Source: Candidatus Electrothrix scaldis
GTDB taxonomy: Bacteria; Desulfobacterota; Desulfobulbia; Desulfobulbales; Desulfobulbaceae
NCBI GenBank assembly: GCA_033584155.1
Contig: CP138355.1
Coordinates: 4,039,826 to 4,103,825, forward strand
DNA length: 64,000 nt
Reading direction: 5' to 3'
In this document: positions 44,339-53,042 of the stretch, piece after piece
Layout: each line of letters starts with the position of its first letter
How positions within the stretch are numbered: the stretch's first letter is position 1
The notes under the pieces: model-generated
What the model saw: the letters and a program-made list of their open reading frames with translations, nothing else
What the model was told of the DNA's origin: nothing
The model's database searches: none
Program-made: the position numbers and the translations under genes

Positions 44339-45394
44339 ATGGCGATATTGGATAAGGTCTTCAAAGCAGCAATGGATAAGAAGGCATCGGATGTCCATGT
44401 GCTCCCTGGCGAACCATTTATGATTCGCCGCCTCGGCACAATGGTCCGGCTCAACTCCCCCCCCCTAACAGCGGATAATTGCAGAAAGGTTATTCTGGAA
44501 ATCCTCACCCCGGAACAGCGTAAAATCCTGGGTAAAGAAATGCAGCTGGACTTTGCCTATGAGGTGAAAGGACTGGGCAGATTCAGAGGAAGTGCCATGT
44601 TTCATAACAACGGCATGAGCTGTATCTTTCGGGCAATCCCAGGAGAAATCCCTAGCTTTGAGCAATTGGGCATCCCGGATGTTATGTACAAAATCCTGGA
44701 AAATCACCAAGGCATCGTCTTGGTTACCGGGGCCACGGGGCACGGCAAGACCACCACCTTGGCTTCCATGATAGATTACATCAACACTCACCACGCGCAT
44801 CATGTCCTGACAGTTGAAGATCCTATCGAATTTATTCATCCTTTGAAAAAAGGGGCAATTAATCAGCGGCAGCTGGGCAAAGATACCCTCTCCTATGCCA
44901 ATGCCCTGAAAGGAGCTTTGCGACAGGACCCGGATGTCATTGTCATCGGAGAGCTCCGAGACCTTGACACTATCTCTCTGGCTATCTCCGCCTCGGAAAC
45001 CGGCCATCTGGTTATCGGCACCCTATCCACTTCCAGTGCCCCGAAAACGGTGGATCGCATTATTGACTCCTACCCCCCAGGCGAGCAGAATCAGATCCGG
45101 GCCATGCTCAGCGAATCGCTCAAGGCTGTGTTTACCCAACGACTCCTCCCTGCCAAGGACGGATCGAAAATGCACATGGCTGTAGAGGTTATGATCGGCA
45201 ATCTCTCCATCGCCAACCTGATTAAGGATAGCAAAACCTTTCAGATCCGCTCGACCATGCAGATGGGAACCAAGCTGGGCATGAAACTGATGGACGATTC
45301 GGTGATTGAGCTCCTCAAAGAAGACAAGATCAGTCTGGAAACAGCACAGGCTAATGTGGATAAAAAGGAACTACTCAAGCCCTTTATGGCATAA
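44339..45394 (+). CDS. PilT-family ATPase, variant with altered His box
   Basis: 351 residues from the ATG at 44339 (GGAG site at 44328-44331). A longer in-frame opening from 44168 is rejected because it lies upstream of the promoter and has no homology. Motifs: Walker A GATGHGKTT, Asp box VLTVEDPIEFIH, Walker B VIVIGELRD, and the His box. There the usual GTLHTNSA reads GTLSTSSA, so the histidine is lost. Codons 40-43 contain nine C (44457-44465). Such ATPases power type IV pilus retraction; this copy may be a PilU-like helper. The second, standard copy starts 34 bp downstream. Confidence 0.9.
   Translation: MAILDKVFKAAMDKKASDVHVLPGEPFMIRRLGTMVRLNSPPLTADNCRKVILEILTPEQRKILGKEMQLDFAYEVKGLGRFRGSAMFHNNGMSCIFRAIPGEIPSFEQLGIPDVMYKILENHQGIVLVTGATGHGKTTTLASMIDYINTHHAHHVLTVEDPIEFIHPLKKGAINQRQLGKDTLSYANALKGALRQDPDVIVIGELRDLDTISLAISASETGHLVIGTLSTSSAPKTVDRIIDSYPPGEQNQIRAMLSESLKAVFTQRLLPAKDGSKMHMAVEVMIGNLSIANLIKDSKTFQIRSTMQMGTKLGMKLMDDSVIELLKEDKISLETAQANVDKKELLKPFMA
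44457..44465 (+). repeat. Poly-C tract (9) in the PilT-like gene
   Basis: Nine C encoding Ser-Pro-Pro near residue 40 of 351. A one-base change would remove all ATPase motifs, so the gene could be switched off by slippage. Confidence 0.6.
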
Positions 45395-45427
45395 AGAGAG
45401 TGCAACCGTAACAAACGGGGAAAGGAT

Positions 45428-46495
45428 ATGGCAATAATTGATTCATACTTCACTCAGATGAAGGAGCGTGGGGCCAGTGACCTGCATATGGTCATTGGTT
45501 TTCCACCCATGTTGCGCCTTCGGGGTGAGCTGGTGCCTTTGGATGAACCGGTGCTGACACCGGAAAGCAATAAGAAAATATTGTTCGAGATCCTGGATGA
45601 AGACCAGCAGGCCGCTATAGAAAAAAACCGAGATTTCGACAAGGCCTATGCCCTGGAAGGCGTAGGACGTTTTCGTTGTAACCTTTTCTATCAGCAGCGG
45701 GGCATTGGTGCGGTTTTTCGGATCATTCCAGCAAAAATTCTGACAGTAGACCAACTCAACCTGCCTGATGTGGTCCGCAGCTTTGCTCATTATCAGCGCG
45801 GCATGGTTCTGGTGACCGGCCCCACTGGTAGTGGTAAGTCAACCACGATGGCGGCAATCATTGATCTGATTAATGATACCCACGCCAAACATATCATCAC
45901 TATTGAAGATCCGCTGGAGTTTGTTCATCCCAATAAAAAATGCATCTTTTCCCAGCGGGAAATCGGCAGCCATGCCCTCAGTTTCGGCAAGGCCCTGTCC
46001 GTGGCCAACCGGGAAGACCCGGACATCATTCTGGTCGGCGAGATGCGCGATCTGGAAACCATTTCCCTGGCCCTGACCTGTGCCGAGCTGGGTATCCTGG
46101 TCTTCGGGACCCTGCACACCAACAGCGCGGCCAAGACCATTGACCGCATCATCAACGCCTTTCCGGCGGATGAACAGGCCCAGACCCGAACCATGCTGGC
46201 CGACTCCCTCAAAGGGGTTATTGCCCAGCAGCTCCTCAAGACCAAGGACGGTAAGGGACGCTGCGCCGCCCTGGAAATCCTCATCGGTTCCAATGCGCTG
46301 GCGAGTATCATCCGGGAAGGCAAGATCAATCAGATTGAGTCTATGATCCAGACCGGAACCGCACAAGGTATGCAAACCATGGATCAGCATCTTCAGAAGC
46401 TGATTGACGATGATAAGATTACGGTGGAAGCGGCTAGAGAAAAGGCCATTAATAAGAGCCTGTTTCCGCTGCCGGATGCGGAGACTGAGGATTAA
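45428..46495 (+). CDS. pilT: PilT-like twitching-motility ATPase
   Basis: 355 residues with all motor motifs intact: Walker A GPTGSGKSTT, Asp box IITIEDPLEFVH, Walker B IILVGEMRD, and His box GTLHTNSAAKTIDRI. The C-terminal segment (ALEILIGSNALASIIREGKINQIESMIQTG) is the AIRNLIRE-like region needed for retraction. The C-terminus DQHLQKLIDDDKITVEAAREKA is PilT-like. The gene follows the variant copy in an apparent operon; a pair of this kind recalls PilT-PilU. No other pilus genes lie in the window. Confidence 0.93.
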   Translation: MAIIDSYFTQMKERGASDLHMVIGFPPMLRLRGELVPLDEPVLTPESNKKILFEILDEDQQAAIEKNRDFDKAYALEGVGRFRCNLFYQQRGIGAVFRIIPAKILTVDQLNLPDVVRSFAHYQRGMVLVTGPTGSGKSTTMAAIIDLINDTHAKHIITIEDPLEFVHPNKKCIFSQREIGSHALSFGKALSVANREDPDIILVGEMRDLETISLALTCAELGILVFGTLHTNSAAKTIDRIINAFPADEQAQTRTMLADSLKGVIAQQLLKTKDGKGRCAALEILIGSNALASIIREGKINQIESMIQTGTAQGMQTMDQHLQKLIDDDKITVEAAREKAINKSLFPLPDAETED

Positions 46496-46504
46496 AGAGA
46501 AGAA

Positions 46505-46533
46505 CAACGCCTGAACTACCAGTTCGGGCGTTG
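46505..46533 (-). terminator. Terminator-like hairpin between pilT and the SDR operon
   Basis: A 12-bp stem CAACGCCTGAAC / GTTCGGGCGTTG with one wobble and a five-base loop. On the reverse strand it is followed by TTCTTCTCTTTA; on the forward strand the sequence after is not T-rich. It therefore mainly ends the reverse transcript and may act on both. Confidence 0.6.
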
Positions 46534-46554
46534 CAACCTCGCTACGCTCGCAAC

Positions 46555-47265
46555 TTACCGTGGAAACGCCCCATTGTTGATATCTATACAGGTGCCGTTG
46601 ATATACTCTGGACAATCCGTTGCCAGCCAGAACATGGCCTCTGCCACTTCCTCTGCATAGGCAAAACGTCCCGTATAAACGGCTTCCTTGATCGCCTTTT
46701 TTCTCGGTTCCGGGATAACAGCCAGCATATCCGTTTCAACAGGACCAGCAGCCACAGCATTCACGACAATCCCCTGCGACCCCAGAATCTTGGCAAAGCT
46801 CTTCGTCATATTAATCAATCCCGCCTTGGTCACACCGTACCAAATATCAGGATGCCCAATCTCTCCGGCTATTGAGGCATTATTGACGATCCGGCCACAG
46901 CCCTTAGTAATCATTACCCCAGCTAATTCGCTGATCAAGGCAGCTGGTGCCTGAAGATTAATCTTCAGGATCTGATCAACCTTCTCCTGTGGGTACTCCT
47001 GATAGGGCAAGGCATACATCACCCCGGCATTATTCAAGAGGATATCCATTGCTGGCAGCTGGCCAACCAAACCTGGGATGCCATCGATATTGCTCAGATC
47101 ATATTCCACCATCTCAACCTGGGAATGGTCCCGGAGCGGAAAGTCTGCAAAATCCCTTGCCAGGACATATACCTTATATCCAGCATTGATAAACCTCTCT
47201 GTTGCGGCCAGGCCAATCCCCTTATTGCCGCCTGTTATCAGGACATTGCTGCCTGCATCCATCAT
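46555..47265 (-). CDS. Short-chain dehydrogenase/reductase
   Basis: 236 residues of the classical SDR fold. The cofactor motif TGGNKGIG is at residues 11-18, NNAG near 80, the catalytic Ser in NNASIAGE and YGVTK supplies Tyr and Lys. Such enzymes use NAD(P)H; the ending NGTCIDINNGAFPR is the usual SDR C-terminal pattern (NGxxxxxdgG). Substrate cannot be read from sequence. The start overlaps the stop of the upstream secreted protein (ATGA), so the two are translationally coupled, an odd pairing of a cytosolic enzyme with an exported protein. Confidence 0.9.
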   Translation of the reverse strand: MMDAGSNVLITGGNKGIGLAATERFINAGYKVYVLARDFADFPLRDHSQVEMVEYDLSNIDGIPGLVGQLPAMDILLNNAGVMYALPYQEYPQEKVDQILKINLQAPAALISELAGVMITKGCGRIVNNASIAGEIGHPDIWYGVTKAGLINMTKSFAKILGSQGIVVNAVAAGPVETDMLAVIPEPRKKAIKEAVYTGRFAYAEEVAEAMFWLATDCPEYINGTCIDINNGAFPR

Positions 47266-47639
47266 CGTTCCCTTTCCTTCCTTTTATGCTCTTCCCTATA
47301 ATCAGAGAGCTTCTCAATGGTTCGCATGACGATCAACTGCCCTGCCTTACCGCATCCACCGGCTTGCTGTAAGGTTCTAATAATAGCCCAGCCTTCTGGA
47401 ATTTCAGATTCCGGACAGATGCGTACCGTTGAACCGATTTCCATTTTCCTTGTATTTTCCACGACGAGCATGGTTGATAAGCGCCCAGGAGTACAACAGC
47501 CAGCACAGGTCCTCGTATTAACAAGAACCCAATCTTGCGGGATAGGTCCTGGACAGATCTCTTTGGCCTCTGTTTTGGCGGTAACGCCACCGAACATAAC
47601 AAAGCAACTCAGCATAATAACAAACGAGAATTTCTTCAT
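47262..47639 (-). CDS. Secreted cysteine-rich hypothetical protein with internal duplication
   Basis: 125 residues from the ATG at 47639, which gives a clean signal peptide (MKKFSFVIMLSCFVMFGGVTA); a longer reading frame from 47657 is unlikely. The mature part is a two-fold repeat. ICPGPIPQDWVLVNTRTCAG and ICPESEIPEGWAIIRTLQQA open the halves, each followed by GC.. and a GxL.. strand. The conserved pattern is C-P-x(2-4)-I-P-x2-W. The family is unknown to me. The C-terminus is highly charged (HKRKERER). It is coupled to the SDR gene by a four-base overlap. Confidence 0.65.
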   Translation of the reverse strand: MKKFSFVIMLSCFVMFGGVTAKTEAKEICPGPIPQDWVLVNTRTCAGCCTPGRLSTMLVVENTRKMEIGSTVRICPESEIPEGWAIIRTLQQAGGCGKAGQLIVMRTIEKLSDYREEHKRKERER

Positions 47640-47657
47640 GATGCTTCTCTCCAGCAT

Positions 47658-47849
47658 TTACTCGGTAGTAATACACTCTGCAGGACATGAAGCAATCGCC
47701 TCTTCAACGCAGTCCTCCCCTGCATCTGCACCTTCATTAACATATGCCTTCCCTTCAGCGTCATCAAATGAAAAAACTGAGGGGCAAACTTCAACACAGC
47801 TTTCACAGCCAATGCATTCATCCTGATCAAGAACTACTTTTTCTGACAT
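47658..47849 (-). CDS. Single-cluster [4Fe-4S] ferredoxin
   Basis: 63 residues from the ATG at 47849, chosen for the GAGGTG site about eight bases upstream; a GTG nine bases earlier is possible. The cluster ligands are the CIGCESC motif, CP in EVCPSVF and the late Cys in SCPAECI. Extra Cys residues (EDCVEEA) fit the Desulfovibrio-type ferredoxin, in which a second site is lost or forms a disulphide. The protein is acidic. It could carry electrons for the KorAB oxidoreductase encoded nearby, but they are not adjacent. Confidence 0.9.
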   Translation of the reverse strand: MSEKVVLDQDECIGCESCVEVCPSVFSFDDAEGKAYVNEGADAGEDCVEEAIASCPAECITTE

Positions 47850-48015
47850 ACCAATCACCTCGTTTTTTATATTTACTTATAATATATTGCTGTTAGGTTT
47901 GTCCCCGGCCGCAGGCCAGGGAGAACGCTTCCTCTCTCAAACAGATTTCGCATCTACTTCTTGTTCCGTTAAGTAGACGTGCTCGTTGTCACCCATATCC
48001 TCTTCATCAAAAATC

Positions 48016-48222
48016 TCAACAGTCACACGCTAACTGGCTCCCTCCTGGCAAACAATCACCTCTCCAGCAACAATCCACCTGCTCACAGGCAATATTGTCT
48101 GATTGAAAACAGGGGAAATTCCCCTCCTCAATCTGGATCGTGTGGATCAAATCAATTTTATTCATTTTTCCAGCGTCAATATCCATCTCTGCGGCTTTCT
48201 TCTTCACGTCTTTGATGTCCAT
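48016..48222 (-). CDS. Small SAP-like protein with Cys-rich tail
   Basis: 68 residues. The N-terminal half is a SAP/Rho-N-type helix-turn-helix (MDIKDVKKKAAEMDIDAGKMNKIDLIHTIQ). The second half has FPCFQSD..ACEQVDCCWRGDCL, a pattern that I associate with small SAP proteins in Desulfobacterota. The cysteines probably bind metal. SAP folds bind nucleic acids. It begins 207 bp after the previous gene on this strand and ends three bases from the next stop. Confidence 0.65.
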   Translation of the reverse strand: MDIKDVKKKAAEMDIDAGKMNKIDLIHTIQIEEGNFPCFQSDNIACEQVDCCWRGDCLPGGSQLACDC

Positions 48223-48225
48223 AAT

Positions 48226-49256
48226 TCAAACTCCTTTTCTTTTGGATTTGTCATATTTTCCTCTTACGGGCCAAAGATAAAATTCTGACAATGGTTTATA
48301 GCCAACACCGACTGCACCATCTACCATATAGAGTACCCACGCATAATTCTTATCATACATGCTTGTGCTTGAAGACCAATAAAACTCCTGAACATCGTTG
48401 AATAAATGATCATCAGGTAAGGCGGGTGAATGTTGGCTCAGGTCTGTCAGGCTCTCCAGTTCGATAATATTCGGGACTCGCCAATCATTATAACCATGTG
48501 CCGTTTCGCTGTTCATCGCTGCAATGAAACGAAAAGCAGAACTCCAATCCATCGTTTTTTGGGGAACATTTGTATTTCTCAACCATATCAAACCGGTATC
48601 CTTGTCACAGACAGTCTGTTTATTTTCAGTAAAACGATCCTTGGAAAACGTTAAACCGGCCTGTATTTCACCGTCCTGACCGGTAGTATGGCAGTCAATA
48701 ATGCTCCCGTTTTCATCAAAACAGTCCTTTTGTCCTGTACAAAATAATCTGCTTTTCTTATCGCCTTCTGCTGTCCGAACTGGCCAAACCATATAGGAAT
48801 CATATTTCATCCCTTTAAATACCCTGGCTCCACCCAAATGAATGTACCACGCTTGGTCAGGCAATCTTGCACACGTTGAAGACGTCCAGTAGTAACCCGT
48901 AAACACATTCGTAAACGGATGGCCGGTCGGAAGACTTGGGTTTATGGTATCATGACTCATTAAACTGAACAGCTCGTTACGATTCGGGAGTCTCCAGTCG
49001 CGATAACCATAGAGTTCTGCTTTGTTGATCTCTTGTATGCTAGCCAATGCTTCGCTCCAGGTTGCTGGAAAATCAAACAAAGAGGCATCTCGTGTCCACA
49101 TCAGACCTATCTGTCGATCAATAACAGTTTCATTTGCCTGTGCCGCCAGTGTAAAACGATGCATTATTGAAGTGCTGCTGTCTTCTGTTTGTGCAAACAA
49201 AGTGGAGCAACACCGAGTATGTTGATCAAGACTAACGTACAGGCTGTTGATTTCAT
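48226..49256 (-). pseudogene. DUF1566 two-domain protein with frameshifted signal peptide
   Basis: The long frame (from 49200) encodes two DUF1566 domains (GLMWTRDASLFDF .. YRDWRLPNRNELFSL .. YWTSS; GLIWLRNTNVPQK .. YNDWRVPNIIELESL .. YWSSS). It has no proper start. Upstream in the +1 frame, an ATG at 49256 with an AGGAG site encodes a textbook signal peptide (MKSTACTLVLINILGVAPLC). A one-base shift around 49195-49201, as if one T had been lost from TTTT, joins LC to FAQTED, restoring the usual cleavage site. The gene is thus broken, sequenced with an error, or phase variable. The body is otherwise intact. Confidence 0.7.
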
Positions 49257-49303
49257 CTGTAGTCTCCTTTGTTAAGTGTTGATTGTAGTCAAGTATGATG
49301 TGT

Positions 49304-49492
49304 TTACTTCATTTTCGAAGCAGCTGGAGAGGCAACTTCCTTCTTAGACTGGAGTTCCTCAATGTGTTTTTGATAATTAAGTTGTGCATCGGCTTCTGCA
49401 CTGTTGGCTTTTGCCTTGAGTTTGTCGATCTCCGCACTCCACACGTCTAATTGTGCCTGCAATTTTTGTTCGTATGCTTCTTTCATGGTCAT
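49304..49492 (-). CDS. Short coiled-coil protein
   Basis: 62 residues, nearly all predicted coiled coil (YEQKLQAQLDVWSAEIDKLKAKANSAEADAQLNYQKHIEELQSKK), ending AASKMK. It resembles the N-terminal part of a coiled-coil family of about 80-110 residues common in proteobacteria (..EELRAKQ..AWEDLKAG), lacking the family's C-terminal half. AAGGAGA is the ribosome site. The next gene on the strand is the frameshifted DUF1566 protein. Confidence 0.6.
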   Translation of the reverse strand: MTMKEAYEQKLQAQLDVWSAEIDKLKAKANSAEADAQLNYQKHIEELQSKKEVASPAASKMK

Positions 49493-49685
49493 AATGGTTT
49501 CTCCTTCTGGATAAGGTTAATTGGTTTCGTAATTTATCGATAAGCGACGCAGTGTGCTGTTTGTGACCATGATGATGGTGGTGGCTGTGATGCTTATGCT
49601 CACTATGATCATCATGCGTATGACGGGCTTGATACCACAACCAAACTAAAACAAGGTTCGAAAAGAAAAGAACATTGAAGACCAA
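49377..49685 (-). CDS. Possible small membrane protein with His-rich segment
   Basis: A 102-codon frame starting TTG. It opens with a hydrophobic stretch (LFFSNLVLVWLWYQA), then a His-rich block (15 or so His in 30 residues: HTHDDHSEHKHHSHHHHH), then a basic tail. The last 39 codons overlap the coiled-coil gene. The His-rich block could bind metal, and a truncated metal transporter lies 3 kb away. The weak start and overlap leave real doubt. Confidence 0.3.
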   Translation of the reverse strand: MVFNVLFFSNLVLVWLWYQARHTHDDHSEHKHHSHHHHHGHKQHTASLIDKLRNQLTLSRRRNHYDHERSIRTKIAGTIRRVECGDRQTQGKSQQCRSRCTT

Positions 49686-49699
49686 CTGATAGCTCAGGA

Positions 49700-50564
49700 T
49701 TACCCTGTCTTTTCCGCAGCTATTTTTTCTAACGCCTCTTTGTTCAATGTACGTTGAAACAAGGGGGATTTCTCTTTCTGATAAAGAGGGAAACTTTCCT
49801 CAAAAACAGGTTTGTCCTTTTGTTCGTAAAAAATGCCAAGCGGAAGTTTGTCTTCCTCTATAGCCCTGGAAAATGCAGCAGATCGATCCGAGGTGTCGTG
49901 CTGCTCATCAAGATAATACGTATGCTCCTTAAACCATTTTGCTGTATTCACTTTGTTAAAGGAGACGCAGATCTGAAAAACATCTACAACAGAAAACCCT
50001 TTGTGCATTATTGCCTTTTTGATGATCTCCTTTGTTGTATCCTGGATCCAGGGCATTCACTCGTGCCACAAAAGAGGCATCCAGAGCGATTGTTGTCGCT
50101 ATCGGATTAAATGGTTCAAGAAAAACACCATTGACCTGGACCGGGGTCTTCATCCCTTTTGACGTCGTCGGAGAAGCCTGGCCTTTTGTCAGACCGTAAA
50201 TCATATTATTGTGAACAACAGCCGTGATATCAGGATTCCGGCGTATTGCATGGAGGAAATGGTTTCCTCCTTCTCCGTACATGTCACCGTCTCCGCTTTC
50301 AACAATGACTGTCAGTTCCGGGTTTGCAGCCTTCATGGCTGTTGCTGGCGGTAATGCCCTGCCGTGGAGACCGTTAAAATAATTCGTCTGAATATATTGG
50401 GGAGATTTGGCTGCCTGACCGATTCCAGAAACCATAACCGTGTTGACCGGATCAAGGTCCAGTTCCTGAAGCACCTCAAGCATTATCTTACGGATGGGAA
50501 AATTCCCGCACCCTGGGCACCAGGCAATATCCTTCACATGGGGATCAAATACATTCTCGCTCAT
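49700..50564 (-). pseudogene. korB: 2-oxoacid:ferredoxin oxidoreductase beta subunit, frameshifted
   Basis: The 5' part (from 50564, GGAG site) encodes the TPP-binding half: [21 protein letters not shown].., [16 protein letters not shown] and [16 protein letters not shown], ending in [12 protein letters not shown]. The 3' part continues in another frame as [36 protein letters not shown] and LGIFYEQKDKPVF. One extra C in the CCC at 50051-50053 accounts for the break; removing it gives a full-length KorB-like chain. It pairs with korA nine bases upstream. Either this is a real lesion, a programmed shift, or a base-call error. Confidence 0.8.
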
Positions 50565-50573
50565 AACTCTCTC

Positions 50574-52271
50574 CTATTGTATGGATTGAATCTCGCGTGC
50601 TATCTCTTCCTGGAAAAACGGCAGTCCGGTGAACTTCAGAATATTATCCGTAATTGGGATTCCGGCATAGCCCTTGAGCAGGGTTGCAAATTGCGCTGAG
50701 GCATTATTTTCCACAACAGCAATCCGCGTATACCGGCTCAAAATATCTTCTATGTTTTCCGGTAGCGGCCAAACCTGGGAAAAATGCATACCAGCCGGTG
50801 GTGATTCAAGGAGTTGAAACGCATGTCTTACCGCATTTCCTGTTGAGCCCCAACTGACCACGAGCAGCTCATTTTCTTTATGACCAAAACACTCAGGTTC
50901 CAGGACTTCTTTACGCACCGAATTGGATTTGCGGAAAAATCGTTTTTCCACCATAGCCTTCCTGGTCTCGTTCAGATTTTCTGTTATCAGGCCTTCTTCA
51001 TCGTGCTCATCACTGTCTACCTTGACAAGCCCTTGGCCGAATCCTGGTATGCCCCGTGGCGAGACACCACTTTCCGTAATGGCATAGCGCTTATAATCTT
51101 GTGCGGTTTCGATAAAATGGTTTTCCGAAACTGTCTTGTCCAAATCCCAAACAGGTGTATTGCACAAGGAATCAACAAAATACTGGTCCGTCAGGATAAA
51201 GACCGGAACCTGAAACCTATCAGCCAGATCAAAAGCCCGGTTGGTCAGATAAAAAGCCTCTTCAACAGTTCCGGGAGCATAAATAATTCGGGGAAAATCA
51301 CCATGCCCGCTGTACAAAACAAGGTTGAGATCACCCTGTTCGGTACGGGTAGGCAGCCCTGTGCCGGGACCGGGCCGCTGCGCTACATGGACGACAAAAG
51401 GGATTTCTGTGATACCGCTTAAACTGATTCCTTCCGACATAAGGGCCAACCCGCCGCCTGAGGTTGTGACAAACGCTCTGGCACCGGCATACCAGGCACC
51501 AAGAGCCATATTCACGGCCGTAATTTCATCTTCAACCTGTTCGATAATACATTCTGTCTGCTCAGACCAGCCAGCCAGTTTGACCAACACCCCGGTTGCG
51601 GGCGACATCGGGTACGATGCAACATAACGCACGTTTGCCGCAACCGCGCCCATAGCCACAGCTTCTGTTCCGCTGATCAGCATCTCATCCTGAACAGATG
51701 CATCTTTTTCTATATCGACCTCCAGGTATTCCGCTATCCTGGCAGATTCCTTGATCCCCTCTTTTGCGGCCTGGATATTTTCCTGGATAATCTTTTCATC
51801 TTTCCCTTTAAAATGCTTTGCAAAAGTCGTTTCAACAGTACTGCCGCTGACGTCTAAAATTCCGGCAATGACCCCGACGGCAACGGAACTTGAGTAGATT
51901 TTATTACCACAACGCTTCGCGATCTCAGAAAACGGAATATCCACCATGTCATCAAACTGAACAACGGATTGTTCTCCTATTATTACAGTGTGCTCAGTTA
52001 TCTTATCCTGGAGATGCAGGGTTGTGTCCTGTATAAGCGGGAGAAAAAGATCAGCTTTTTCTGTCGGAGCATTCACTCTCCCGGATGAAACCCGGATACT
52101 GGTAGAATTGATCCCTCCCCGGATCCGTGACATAAATTCCTTTGTTGAAAAAACATGATACCCTTCTCTTTTCAAAAGCTTTGTCAGGATTGTTTCTATT
52201 GATTGTATCCCCTGACCAGCTGCTCCGGAGAAAACAATTGACACCTCATCCACAAGTTGTTTTCTGTTCAT
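50574..52271 (-). CDS. korA: 2-oxoacid:ferredoxin oxidoreductase alpha subunit (gamma-alpha fusion)
   Basis: 565 residues. The N-terminal about 180 residues are the gamma domain (IVFSGAAGQGIQSIETILTKLL; EFMSRIRGGINSTSIRVSS) and the rest the alpha domain (YPMSPATGVL; IEQVEDEITAVNMALGAWYAGARAFVTTSGGGLALMSEG; AQRPGPGTGLPTRTEQGDLN). Together with KorB it oxidises a 2-oxoacid to the acyl-CoA, reducing ferredoxin, in the cytosol. GGAGGAACG precedes the ATG. The gene is intact although its partner has a frameshift. The ferredoxin at 47658-47849 is a plausible acceptor. Confidence 0.93.
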   Translation of the reverse strand: MNRKQLVDEVSIVFSGAAGQGIQSIETILTKLLKREGYHVFSTKEFMSRIRGGINSTSIRVSSGRVNAPTEKADLFLPLIQDTTLHLQDKITEHTVIIGEQSVVQFDDMVDIPFSEIAKRCGNKIYSSSVAVGVIAGILDVSGSTVETTFAKHFKGKDEKIIQENIQAAKEGIKESARIAEYLEVDIEKDASVQDEMLISGTEAVAMGAVAANVRYVASYPMSPATGVLVKLAGWSEQTECIIEQVEDEITAVNMALGAWYAGARAFVTTSGGGLALMSEGISLSGITEIPFVVHVAQRPGPGTGLPTRTEQGDLNLVLYSGHGDFPRIIYAPGTVEEAFYLTNRAFDLADRFQVPVFILTDQYFVDSLCNTPVWDLDKTVSENHFIETAQDYKRYAITESGVSPRGIPGFGQGLVKVDSDEHDEEGLITENLNETRKAMVEKRFFRKSNSVRKEVLEPECFGHKENELLVVSWGSTGNAVRHAFQLLESPPAGMHFSQVWPLPENIEDILSRYTRIAVVENNASAQFATLLKGYAGIPITDNILKFTGLPFFQEEIAREIQSIQ

Positions 52272-52364
52272 CGTTCCTCCTGTTGCGTTGGATTCATCTT
52301 TCTTGATTGAAATCAGGGTCAGTACCCATCTACCTTGTCAGCCCTTTTTTGCATATATCGTTGT

Positions 52365-52607
52365 TTAACATACAGAACTCTGTGTCCTGTTTCCCGTTGC
52401 CGGTTTTGTAGCAAGCCAACTCGCACCCCAGGCAAGCAACAGACTGAGCACATCGCTCAGATTATGTCCGGCATCTGCCATCAGTGCCAATGACCCAGCC
52501 GCAACACCGTAGCCCGCTTCAATGGCAACGAAGATGAGATTCAACAAGACACCAACCGCAAAGGCGCGATTGTAATTACCTGTATGATGGTTGTGATCGT
52601 GAGACAT
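52365..52607 (-). pseudogene. Truncated cation diffusion facilitator (N-terminal remnant)
   Basis: 80 residues. The N-terminus and first two helices of a CzcD/ZitB-type transporter are intact: MSHDHNHHTGNYNRAFAVGVLLNLIFVAIEA and the zinc-site motif LMADAGHNLSDVLSLLLAWGASWL. After PATGNRT the reading continues as QSSVC and stops, where a normal protein has a further 200 or more residues (usually YGYRR.. next). It is therefore a remnant, with the break near 52385. It lies upstream of korA on the same strand. Confidence 0.8.
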
Positions 52608-53042
52608 ACCGGTCCTTATTTGCAGGACTGACTTTTCTCCTTATAACATTCATCCCGACCCTTGGGGCAGGACAACAAAAGGTTATCAATTATTTTATCT
52701 GCGTCACCTCTGTTACTGATTGCTCTTTCTGTGTTTTCTTTAACATTGCGTATTGAAAAGGAGTAGAGTTAACAAGACACGCGGTCCGCGTAAGATGATA
52801 AGAAGTTTTGAATACTCATCTTCCGATTACATCGGTAGTGGTTATGGGATCCAGTTCTATCAAAGCAAGAGATCGGGCCGCAATGCCGACTCAGCTCTCT
52901 GAGAGTTCTGTGTAAAGAGAAATTATTCGTTTAGAATCAAGGGCAGGAAGCAATTGTCTTTTTGTCAAGGAAAATATTTATCTGAACCGGGAGGCTTATT
53001 TTTTCTCTTGCGGATACTGACTGATCTTATAAGGTTTTTCCC
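52608..53042. other. Intergenic region upstream of the phospholipase D gene
   Basis: About 435 bp with no gene. It includes a small perfect inverted repeat ACGCGGTCCGCGT near 52780-52792 and the leader of the PLD gene, ending AAGG..ATG. I find nothing else. Confidence 0.4.
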
